A stretch of DNA of 64,000 nucleotides. Origin: Caulobacter vibrioides. Its GTDB lineage: Bacteria > Pseudomonadota > Alphaproteobacteria > Caulobacterales > Caulobacteraceae. The stretch lies in NCBI RefSeq assembly GCF_002310375.3, contig NZ_CP023315.3, positions 124,001 through 188,000 of the forward strand. Direction: 5' to 3'. Positions 57,524 to 64,000 of the stretch are shown in pieces; within the stretch, counting starts at the first letter, position 1, and the number at the start of each line of letters is the position of its first letter. Under the pieces are notes generated by a model. It made no database searches. It had not been told where the DNA came from and was given only the letters and a program-made list of their open reading frames with translations. Position numbers and translations under genes: made by a program.

Positions 57524-59743
57524 ATGGACGGCTCCAGGTTTGAAACTTCGAACGCTCCGGTGAATGACACCGGAGCGTTGTATTTTGATCTGAACATCGT
57601 GATCGCGACGTTCAGGCGTCGCTTCCGGCTGTTCGCGGCCATAGCAGTCGTGGTGTTCGCGGCGGTGGTGTTGTTCACCCTGCAGCAGACGCCGAAGTAC
57701 ACGGCTAGCGCCCAGGTGATGCTGGATGTCCGTAAGGAGCAGGTCACGGATATGAGCGCTGTGCTCTCCGGGTTGCCCGCGGACTCGTCCGTCGTCGACA
57801 CTGAGGTGGAGGTTCTAAAGTCGCGCTCGCTGGCCGCACGCGTGGTCAAAGAGCTTAAGCTCGAGCAGGACCCATACTTCAATCCGTATCTGGCCAACGC
57901 CAGGGGCGCTGGCGCTTGGTTCTCTTCAGTGCGCAAGGCTGCCGCGCCGCTTGAAAAGGTTGATCAAACCGAGCTTCAGCGTCGTAGCGAACGGATCGTC
58001 GATGGCGTTCTAGCGGGACTGAAGGTCCGCCGCGCCGGCATGACCTATCTCATCTCGATCGAGTACACGCACGAGGACCCCAAGCGAGCCTCAGAGCTGG
58101 CGAACGCCTTCGCCAATCTTTATCTCACGGAACAGCTCGAAGCCAAGTTCGACGCGACTCAGAAGGCCAATGAATGGCTGGACACCCGGGTCGCCGAACT
58201 GCGTGACCAGGTGCAGGCCGCCGACGCCGCCGTGCAGCAATACAAGATCGCCAACAATCTGCTCAGCGCCGAGGGTGCGACCCTGACCGAGCAGGAAATC
58301 TCCAGCCTGAACCAGCAGTTGGCGCTCAGCCGCGCCTCGCAGGCTGAAACCGACGCCCGCCTCAACATCGCCCGCCAGCAACTGGCCCGGGGCAGCACGG
58401 GTGAGGATGTCGGCGAGTCCCTGAACTCACCGGTCGTTCAACAGCTGCGTAAACAACGGTCCGAGAAGAGCGCGCAGGTCGCCGATCTCGGCGGACGTTA
58501 TGGCGATCGTCACCCGGATCTGCTGAAGGCGCGGCGTGAGCTCGCCGACATCGACGGCCAGATTCAGGCTGAAATCCGTCGTATCATCTCCAACCTTGAA
58601 GCCCAGGCCCAGGTCGCGCGGCAACGCACCGGGTCGGTCGCCTCGAGCGTCGCGGCCTCCAGGGGAACGCTCGCCGGAAACAATCGCGCCAATATCGGTC
58701 TCGCCGAGCTGGAGCGTAAGGCGCAGTCGGTCAAGACGCTGTACGAAACGCTACTGGCGCGCTTCAAGCAGACCACGACCCAGGAAGGTATTGAGCAGGC
58801 TGACGCCCGTGTGGTTTCGCCCGCGAAAATCCCGACCAGCCCAAGCTATCCCAAGCCGGCGTTGAATCTGGCTCTGGGCCTGGTCTTGGCGCTCGGTGCG
58901 GGTTTGGCCGCCGTGGTCCTGGCCGAAATCTTGATGGCGGGCCTGTTCACTGAGGACGAGGTCGAGCGTCGACTGGGCCTGCCCTATCTCGGCGCCGTCC
59001 CGAGCCTTGGCACCACGGTTGATGACGCCAAGACGCTGAAGGGCATGACGCCGCCAGATTATCTGCTGGCCAAGCCGCTCTCCAGTTTCGCCGAGAGCCT
59101 GCGCAAGCTGCGGGCGTCTATCCTGTTCTCCAAGGTCGGCGAAACCGTGCAGGTAATCGCCGTCACCTCGTCCTTGCCAGGCGAAGGCAAGACCACGACG
59201 ACCTTCTCGCTGGCGCGAACCCTCGCGACCTCCGGCGCCAAGGTCATCGTTGTGGACTGCGACCTGCGTCAAAGCGCGATCAGCCAGTTCCTCAAGGAGC
59301 CCGCACAGGTGGGTCTGCTCGAGGTTCTGAACGGCGTGGCGACGCTTGATCAGGCCCTCATCAATGACGAAAGCGGCGCCCATATCCTGCCGCTGGCCAA
59401 GTCGGCCTATACGCCGCGGGACGTCCTCGGCTCTTCGGCTATGCTCCGCCTTCTTGGAGAACTCCGCGGACGCTACGAGATCGTTCTGCTCGACACCGCC
59501 CCGCTTCTCGCCATCGCCGACACGCGCATCCTGGCGCCGCACACCGACGCCGTGGTGATGCTGGTGCGTTGGAAGAAGACCCCGGTCAAGGCCGTTCAGT
59601 CGGCTCTGGCCCTGCTTCAGGGGACGCGCGCGTTCATCGCGGGCGTGGCGCTGACCCAGATGGATCTGAAGGCTCAATCGCGTTACGGCTACGGCGACTC
59701 CTACTACTACTACGCGAACTATCGAAAGTACTATGCGGACTAA
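57524..59743 (+). CDS. Wzz/BY-kinase fusion (polysaccharide co-polymerase and tyrosine autokinase)
   Basis: A 739-aa inner-membrane protein of the GumC/Wzc type. N-terminal Wzz domain with two membrane helices (RLFAAIAVVVFAAVVLF and LALGLVLALGAGLAAVVLAE) and a periplasmic coiled-coil loop; C-terminal BY-kinase with Walker A SSLPGEGKTTTTFS (about residue 550), A' VIVVDCDLR and B IVLLDTAPLLAIAD. The tail holds a tyrosine cluster with nine Tyr in the final 20 residues (YGYGDSYYYY onward), the autophosphorylation site. It controls chain length with the following polymerase. Confidence 0.93.
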   Translation: MDGSRFETSNAPVNDTGALYFDLNIVIATFRRRFRLFAAIAVVVFAAVVLFTLQQTPKYTASAQVMLDVRKEQVTDMSAVLSGLPADSSVVDTEVEVLKSRSLAARVVKELKLEQDPYFNPYLANARGAGAWFSSVRKAAAPLEKVDQTELQRRSERIVDGVLAGLKVRRAGMTYLISIEYTHEDPKRASELANAFANLYLTEQLEAKFDATQKANEWLDTRVAELRDQVQAADAAVQQYKIANNLLSAEGATLTEQEISSLNQQLALSRASQAETDARLNIARQQLARGSTGEDVGESLNSPVVQQLRKQRSEKSAQVADLGGRYGDRHPDLLKARRELADIDGQIQAEIRRIISNLEAQAQVARQRTGSVASSVAASRGTLAGNNRANIGLAELERKAQSVKTLYETLLARFKQTTTQEGIEQADARVVSPAKIPTSPSYPKPALNLALGLVLALGAGLAAVVLAEILMAGLFTEDEVERRLGLPYLGAVPSLGTTVDDAKTLKGMTPPDYLLAKPLSSFAESLRKLRASILFSKVGETVQVIAVTSSLPGEGKTTTTFSLARTLATSGAKVIVVDCDLRQSAISQFLKEPAQVGLLEVLNGVATLDQALINDESGAHILPLAKSAYTPRDVLGSSAMLRLLGELRGRYEIVLLDTAPLLAIADTRILAPHTDAVVMLVRWKKTPVKAVQSALALLQGTRAFIAGVALTQMDLKAQSRYGYGDSYYYYANYRKYYAD

Positions 59744-61661
59744 GACGCGGTTGGGCGCCGGCTCGTCCTCGCCAAGATCGCCTGGCGCAAGGCGGCTCAA
59801 GCTTTCGGAGGGCGTCGCGATCGGTGCCCTCCTGACCTTGATCCTTGCCGAGATAGTCGCGTTCGGCGCGAGCGAACTGGCGGTCTCTTCGCTCTTCGGC
59901 GTCCTCCACGCCCTCTTCCTTTTGACCCTTCTCGCCACGTGCGGCTGGGCTCGAAAGGCGGCCACTCTTCGCGTGAATCCGGCGCTGTGGTTGCCGTTCG
60001 CGTTGCTCCTGGTGATGACGGCTTGGGCGCTGACCCCGTTCGGACCGGGCGGCCCGCATCCCGTCTGGCTCTATGTCGAACCGAAGGGCGGCTCGATCAC
60101 GGTCGACCGCTCTTCCCTGATTCTCAACATCATCAGGCTGGGCGGTTTGGCCTGCCTGTTTCTGGCGGCGCAGCTCATCGGCGTCTCCGAGACGCGCAGA
60201 CGCGCCCTGTTCTGGTTCCTGCTCCTCGCGCTTGGAGCCTATGCCGCCCTGACCGTTCTCCAGCACGTCACCACGCGCGCGACCGGCCGCCTGACCGGCA
60301 CCCTGCTCAGTCCCAACACCATCGCCACCTTGATGGGCGTCTGCACCGTGTTCGCGGCCATGTTCGTGACCCAGTTCATTCAGCGCGCCGACGGCAGGCT
60401 CTCGCTCGATAAATTGCCGCTGGACGCCAGTATCAGCCTTGTTCTCGTCGCGGTGTTCGCGGTGGCCCTTGCCTTCACGGCGTCCCGTGGCGGAATTTTC
60501 GCCACAGTGGTCGCTCTGGCGATCCTGTTGATCTGGCAGGTGATCGCCCAGGGAAAGAAAGCCCGGGTCGTGGTGATGATTGGCGGCGCTGCGGTGCTAC
60601 TGCTGGCGATCGGCCTGGCGATGCGCAGCGCCGACGTCACCGCCGCTAGGCTCGAGAACCTGGATAGCGATGTCGCCACGCGCCAAGCCATCTTCACCGC
60701 GCACTGGTTGGCGTTCAAGGGGAGCCCGTGGTTCGGATACGGGCTCGGCTCGTTCCCGGTCGTGAATCAACTGGTTATGACGAGCGAAACCCTGGGCGTG
60801 CTGTACGATGTTCGCGCGACCCACAATCTCTATCTTCAGTGGCTGGAAGAGGCCGGCCTTGCCGGGGCCTTGAGCATGCTGGTGCTGCTCGGCGTCCTGC
60901 TTTGGCAAGTCGGCCTTGGCGCCGCCAAGCCCGGGACCAGCGGCGCCCTTTCTCGCGCAGCGATCGCCGCGACGGTTCTGGTGCTGCTGCACGGCATGTC
61001 CGACTTCGCCGTGCAGGCCCCCGCGCTTCAGGCGCTTTTCGCCGTGGGGCTTGGGGCGCTGGCTGTCTCGCCGCCCTCCAGCCGTCCTGGCCGCCTGCCT
61101 GTCTTCAAAGACGTGCCGACCTTCGCCGGTATCGTGCTGGTCGCTTCGCTGCTTTCGGCCGCGCCGTTGGTCGCCGCTCGGTTTGGCGGCGACCTCAGTG
61201 TGATGCCGACGGCGCCGGCCGAAGCCTTGGCGTCGCGCATAGAAGCCGGACTTGCGAGCGGAGCGACAGACAGGGTCTCTCTGGACCGTCTGGAAGCCCT
61301 AAGCCGCCGCGAAGTTGCGATGCGTCCCGGGGCCGGCTCGGCCTGGCTGCGCAAGGCGGCGGTCGACTTCAAGCGGGGCGATTTTGCGAGCGCCAACGAA
61401 GCCCTTGGGCGCTCATACGCTGTGGCGCCGCTGCACACGAGCGCATTCCTCGCCCGCACGCGGCTTGCTTACGAGCATTGGGGCTACCTGACGCCAGCCG
61501 TGCGCGCCCAGGTGATCTACCAGGTTCGGGTTGAGTACAAGCGTTCCGGCGGGGACAAGCGCCTCACCGCTTTGGCCAATAGCCTCCAGAATCCGTCAGG
61601 CCGGATCGGGCTCGCGCTGCTGATCGTCGCTGAACGCTTGACCAAGGCCGCTGCTCAATAG
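59733..61661 (+). CDS. O-antigen ligase / Wzy-type polysaccharide polymerase
   Basis: A 642-aa protein with about 12 membrane helices and a large soluble C-terminal region (about 440-642, mostly alpha-helical). The Wzy/WaaL family signature is WFGYGLGSFPVVNQLVMTS followed by RATHNLYLQWLEEAG. It should polymerise or ligate lipid-linked repeat units. The first 11 nt overlap the BY-kinase gene, implying coupling. Its 3' end overlaps pssY on the other strand by 7 nt. It may be joined by the N-terminal region as an atypical polymerase. Confidence 0.85.
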   Translation: MRTKTRLGAGSSSPRSPGARRLKLSEGVAIGALLTLILAEIVAFGASELAVSSLFGVLHALFLLTLLATCGWARKAATLRVNPALWLPFALLLVMTAWALTPFGPGGPHPVWLYVEPKGGSITVDRSSLILNIIRLGGLACLFLAAQLIGVSETRRRALFWFLLLALGAYAALTVLQHVTTRATGRLTGTLLSPNTIATLMGVCTVFAAMFVTQFIQRADGRLSLDKLPLDASISLVLVAVFAVALAFTASRGGIFATVVALAILLIWQVIAQGKKARVVVMIGGAAVLLLAIGLAMRSADVTAARLENLDSDVATRQAIFTAHWLAFKGSPWFGYGLGSFPVVNQLVMTSETLGVLYDVRATHNLYLQWLEEAGLAGALSMLVLLGVLLWQVGLGAAKPGTSGALSRAAIAATVLVLLHGMSDFAVQAPALQALFAVGLGALAVSPPSSRPGRLPVFKDVPTFAGIVLVASLLSAAPLVAARFGGDLSVMPTAPAEALASRIEAGLASGATDRVSLDRLEALSRREVAMRPGAGSAWLRKAAVDFKRGDFASANEALGRSYAVAPLHTSAFLARTRLAYEHWGYLTPAVRAQVIYQVRVEYKRSGGDKRLTALANSLQNPSGRIGLALLIVAERLTKAAAQ

Positions 61662-62401
61662 GCGTTATCGGTCGTCAGAAGGCTTGGGATCGTCAAAAGA
61701 ACGATCTTCAGGTCCCGCAGGAGCGACCATGTCTGGATATAGTCGATATCCGCCTGGATCCGCTGGCGCATGACCTCGACGGTTTCCGTGCCGCCGCGAA
61801 GACCCTTGACCTGCGCCAGCCCTGTTAGTCCGGGCCGGGCCTGATAACGCGCGTAGTACTCAGGTATCCGGGCGCCATAGTAGTCGTCATGGGCCGTGGC
61901 GTGCGGCCGGGGCCCGACCAGCGACATGTCGCCCCGCAGGACATTGAAGAGTTGAGGCAGCTCGTCGACGCTGGTGGCTCGAAGGATCCGCCCGAGCCGG
62001 GTGACGCGGTCGTCGTCGCGCCGGGCTTGCGCAAGGTCGGGGCCGTCTTCCCGGCAGCGCATGGTTCGCAGCTTCAAGATCTGGAAGGGGGCGCCGCCCA
62101 GGCCGCCGCGGGTCTGGCGGAACAGGGCGGGACCGGGTGACTCGAGCCTGATGACGACGGCCGCCAGCAGCAGAAGGGGCGCGAACAGGACGATCAACAG
62201 CGACGCGGCCGCGACATCAAGGGCGCGCTTTCGCACGTCGAGCGCCACCCGAGGGAGCGGTCCCTGCAAGCCCGGCGCTAAGAGCTGCGAACAAGGCTCC
62301 CCGTCCACCAGATAACCCTCTATATTCCCCACCAAGTTGTGGACTGGTTTCCAGTTCCACCCCGACAAGCTATCGCAATCACCCCAGAGCGTCGCGGCCA
62401 A
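61655..62401 (-). CDS. pssY: PssY, polyprenyl-phosphate hexose-1-phosphate transferase
   Basis: A 248-aa initiating glycosyltransferase (WcaJ/ExoY-like): transfers a sugar-1-phosphate to undecaprenyl phosphate to start the repeat unit. One membrane helix (LLIVLFAPLLLLAAVVIRL) follows an amphipathic N-terminal part, then the signature FQILKLRTMR, SVDELPQLFNVLRGDMSLVG and GLTGLAQVKGLRGGTETVE. In C. crescentus PssY is recalled as one of three redundant initiators with PssZ and HfsE. It converges on the polymerase gene. Confidence 0.92.
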   Translation of the reverse strand: MAATLWGDCDSLSGWNWKPVHNLVGNIEGYLVDGEPCSQLLAPGLQGPLPRVALDVRKRALDVAAASLLIVLFAPLLLLAAVVIRLESPGPALFRQTRGGLGGAPFQILKLRTMRCREDGPDLAQARRDDDRVTRLGRILRATSVDELPQLFNVLRGDMSLVGPRPHATAHDDYYGARIPEYYARYQARPGLTGLAQVKGLRGGTETVEVMRQRIQADIDYIQTWSLLRDLKIVLLTIPSLLTTDNAY

Positions 62402-62506
62402 AATTCGGCAGGACTCTCAAAAGTGTTAACGCGCGATAGACCGTATTCTTTCACGCGTCTTTAGCGGCGCTGACTTTAGATCGGCAGCCAGCAGGAGTGC
62501 TGTCTG

Positions 62507-62656
62507 ATGATCGACGCTGAAATGTCCTTCGCCCACGTGGCGTCCGCTGGCCCGCCCCGGAAGCGCTTCGCCCCGCTGGTGGGCCTTGGTCTGGCTGCGG
62601 GGTTGTCCTCGGGTCTTTGGGCCCTGCTGGTCTTCGGCGTGATGCGCCTTATCTGA
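62507..62656 (+). CDS. 49-aa single-pass membrane protein
   Basis: ATG at 62507, TGA at 62654-62656, with GGAG at 62494-62497. After a hydrophilic part (IDAEMSFAHVASAGPPRKR) comes one long hydrophobic helix (FAPLVGLGLAAGLSSGLWAL then LVFGVM). It lies between pssY and hvyA and is followed by a strong hairpin terminator, both supporting a real gene. Possibly an envelope-localised partner of the polysaccharide machinery; that is speculation. Confidence 0.65.
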   Translation: MIDAEMSFAHVASAGPPRKRFAPLVGLGLAAGLSSGLWALLVFGVMRLI

Positions 62657-62688
62657 TCTCCCGGAAACCCTAGGGTCCACCGCGCTTC

Positions 62689-62722
62689 AAAACACCCGCT
62701 CCGTCAACGGAGCGGGTGTTTT
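62689..62722. terminator. Bidirectional terminator
   Basis: AAAACACCCGCTCCG (62689-62703) pairs perfectly with CGGAGCGGGTGTTTT (62708-62722), loop TCAA. The A-run and T-run make it effective on both strands, separating the 49-aa gene from hvyA. Confidence 0.92.
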
Positions 62723-62752
62723 GCTGTCCAGACCTTGGTTCAGACAACGACA

Positions 62753-62777
62753 AACCCCGAGCCGCTGGCTCGGGGTT
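62753..62777 (-). terminator. Hairpin downstream of hvyA
   Basis: AACCCCGAGCC (62753-62763) and GGCTCGGGGTT (62767-62777) form an 11-bp perfect stem with a 3-nt loop, 37 bp beyond the hvyA stop. Read leftward it ends in GGTTTG, a short T-run, so it is a first, weaker terminator in tandem with the one at 62689. Confidence 0.7.
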
Positions 62778-62814
62778 GAAACTTGTTCGGCGGCGTTTCG
62801 GCGGTGCGCGCTGC

Positions 62815-63633
62815 TTAAGCGATGCTCGTCCAAAGGCCTGTGCCCGGCACCTGGCGCTGCACCCACTGATAGTTCAGGTCCGACCAGGGCGTGGCCCAAG
62901 GCGTAAGGTTGTCGAGCACCCAATCGCCGCTCTTGGTGGAAACCATCAACACCGCGTGGCCCTCGCCCCGCGCCGTGACCGCGACGGCGAGCGAGAGGGT
63001 CGACTCCGGAACGCCGGCGGCGATCAGCTGGCGGCGCTTCTCCAGGGCGAAATCTTCGCAATCGCCATAGAGCTTGCCATCGACCAGGCGAGGCAGCGCC
63101 CAATACTCTTCCTGACCGTACAGATCGCTATCGTTGGCCTTCTTCACCGCGCGATTGACCTGCTGGTTGATCCTGTTCAGCAGCTTCAACTGGTCGCGTT
63201 CCTGAGTGTCGAACCAGGTCAGCACGGTCTCGGCTTTCTCGATCGGCGTGAAGGCGCGGGCGTGACCCGCGGCCACGAAGTCCTCGATCGGGCCGAGCGT
63301 AACCGCCTCGATGGTCTCCACCGACACAAGCTTGACCTCGGTGGCCTCTACGTCCTCCCCGGCAGCGGAAGTCGTGAACACGCGCGCCGGCGACAGGCCC
63401 ATGGACGAGGTCGGCGCCAGAGTCTGGCGGGTTTGCGAGCGGAGGAAAGCCAGTTGGGTGGCGGGGAGGCCGCAGGTCTCGACATCCCGGCGGCAAAGGT
63501 CGGCGAAGCCCACCGGCGCGACGACACCGTGACCGCGCGGCATGAACGGCATGTCGCCGGCCTTGGCTTGGACACCGGTCATCAACGCAGCGGCGCTGAT
63601 GAGTCCGATAACAATGTTTCGCGCCTTGAACAT
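62815..63633 (-). CDS. hvyA: HvyA, transglutaminase-like cysteine peptidase-fold capsulation regulator
   Basis: A 272-aa exported protein of the bacterial transglutaminase-like cysteine-proteinase family. Signal peptide (IVIGLISAAALMTGVQA) and a triad Cys192 (LYGDCEDFALEKRR), His226 (GEGHAVLMV), Asp241 (DWVLDNL) are visible. In C. crescentus HvyA is recalled as blocking capsule formation in swarmer cells and being cell-cycle controlled. The ATG at 63633 lies directly after a hairpin that includes the ribosome-binding site. It is divergent from the phosphatase gene at the window edge. Confidence 0.93.
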   Translation of the reverse strand: MFKARNIVIGLISAAALMTGVQAKAGDMPFMPRGHGVVAPVGFADLCRRDVETCGLPATQLAFLRSQTRQTLAPTSSMGLSPARVFTTSAAGEDVEATEVKLVSVETIEAVTLGPIEDFVAAGHARAFTPIEKAETVLTWFDTQERDQLKLLNRINQQVNRAVKKANDSDLYGQEEYWALPRLVDGKLYGDCEDFALEKRRQLIAAGVPESTLSLAVAVTARGEGHAVLMVSTKSGDWVLDNLTPWATPWSDLNYQWVQRQVPGTGLWTSIA

Positions 63634-63634
63634 G

Positions 63635-63661
63635 CTGACCTCGCTGTGTTCGTGAGGTCAG
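63635..63661 (-). promoter_or_regulatory. hvyA: Hairpin covering the hvyA ribosome-binding site
   Basis: CTGACCTC (63635-63642) and GAGGTCAG (63654-63661) are exact inverted 8-mers with an 11-nt loop. In the mRNA, the 3' arm contains the GAGG Shine-Dalgarno and ends 1 nt before the ATG. Folding would hide the ribosome-binding site. Confidence 0.6.
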
Positions 63662-63734
63662 TATTCATGCGGGGTCCGAAAATGAGCTGAATTTAGATGG
63701 TATAATCTATGTGTTAGACTGTAATGAATTGAAT

Positions 63735-63770
63735 ATTTACCAAAACAAAACTCGAATTTACTTGGTAAAT
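63735..63770. promoter_or_regulatory. Inverted repeat in the AT-rich hvyA/phosphatase gap
   Basis: ATTTACCAA (63735-63743) and TTGGTAAAT (63762-63770) are perfect 9-bp inverted copies with an 18-bp spacer, so half-site centres are about 27 bp apart. It is in the AT-rich centre of the 265-bp divergent gap. A DNA-binding protein site is likely; I found no full TTAA-N7-TTAA CtrA box here. Confidence 0.5.
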
Positions 63771-63898
63771 TGGCCGGAAAAGATTGTGATGAATTGTAGG
63801 TTAACGCGTCGGCTTTCGGTTGAACGCTGATGCGCCCTCGGGGTAAAATGCAGGCTTAGTCCTTCGGCGACCTCGGGTCGCTTGCGTGGCGAGTTCGA

Positions 63899-64000
63899 TG
63901 TTCAAGGCCCTGTTCCGTCCCAAGCAGAAAGAGCGCCGCCCGGTCTCCACCGACGGGCGGGTGCTTTACGCCGTTGGCGACGTGCATGGACGATTAGACC
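63899..64000 (+). CDS. PPP-family metallophosphatase (3' truncated by window edge)
   Basis: The last 102 bases open a reading frame beginning MFKALFRPKQKERRPVSTDG and reaching LYAVGDVHGRLD. GDVHGR is the first metal-binding motif of PPP-family Ser/Thr protein phosphatases and related metallophosphoesterases. Only 34 residues are seen, so the substrate class is open. It is divergent from hvyA. In NA1000 I would expect a serine/threonine phosphatase gene here. Confidence 0.78.

Noticed and set aside
63634..63898. Full CtrA box in the hvyA promoter
   Set aside because: No TTAA-N7-TTAA; only weak partial matches, so not listed as a feature.

Overview
The window is high-GC alphaproteobacterial chromosome, and its content points to Caulobacter crescentus / C. 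vibrioides or a very close relative. The strongest evidence is the hybrid kinase at 30261-31805. It carries His23, Arg324, Tyr338, an Asp369-Asp370-Arg371 linker and Asp430 at exactly the residue numbers described for C. crescentus ShkA. Other support is a CC0125-type lipoprotein, an ampG-shkA-comM-gshB run, dnaN and recF-gyrB near each other, and a pssY-hvyA polysaccharide locus. There are no rRNA or tRNA genes, insertion sequences, prophages or CRISPR arrays; this is mostly ordinary core chromosome.

Layout. 1-4.2 kb: a truncated ubiquinone-type hydroxylase, then a leftward cnoX / LON-domain / Trm112 group and a ProXp-ala editing protein. 4.2-9.7 kb: a DUF6065 protein, a small membrane-protein / winged-helix operon behind an operator-rich promoter, and a secreted TolB-propeller/amidohydrolase fusion. 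9.7-17.3 kb: divergent glmM and glmS, a cyclopropane-fatty-acid synthase-like enzyme, a TrmO-like protein, GNAT, YkvA and a 3-hydroxyacyl-CoA dehydrogenase. 17.3-28.5 kb: lipoprotein, LysE and MAPEG proteins, argG, kup, an Rrf2 regulator with a flavodoxin-like protein, an SDR, rlmN, DUF350 and a membrane-anchored serine protease. 28.5-38.4 kb: a long leftward series, ampG, shkA, comM, gshB, SirB1-like, yraN, rsmI, hemW, rdgB. 38.4-43.7 kb: GST, small membrane proteins, a PDZ pseudoprotease, rph, hrcA-grpE. 43.7-53.8 kb: a frameshifted DUF2061 gene, dnaN, a gamma-glutamyltranspeptidase, an S9 peptidase, an ArsR regulator, a VOC protein and recF-gyrB. 53.8-64 kb: a chemoreceptor-like soluble sensor, then an envelope-polysaccharide locus.

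The polysaccharide locus is the most coherent accessory-like system. It holds a secreted Ala-rich protein, a beta-barrel outer-membrane protein, a fused Wzz/BY-kinase, a Wzy/O-antigen-ligase-type polymerase, the PssY initiating sugar-phosphate transferase, a 49-aa membrane protein and the transglutaminase-like protein HvyA. A PPP-family phosphatase starts at the right edge. From the literature as I recall it, HvyA controls capsulation in C. crescentus and PssY starts repeat-unit assembly on undecaprenyl phosphate. No Wza-type outer-membrane exporter is visible here.

Intergenic DNA is patterned. Five copies of a GC-rich inverted repeat, two copies of a REP-like element with GTCATCC ends and one AT-richer double hairpin sit in gene gaps. 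Three local signals deserve attention: a 7-bp tandem duplication that breaks the DUF2061 gene just inside a Fur-like palindrome, a hairpin that buries the hvyA ribosome-binding site, and a possible structured RNA ahead of recF-gyrB.
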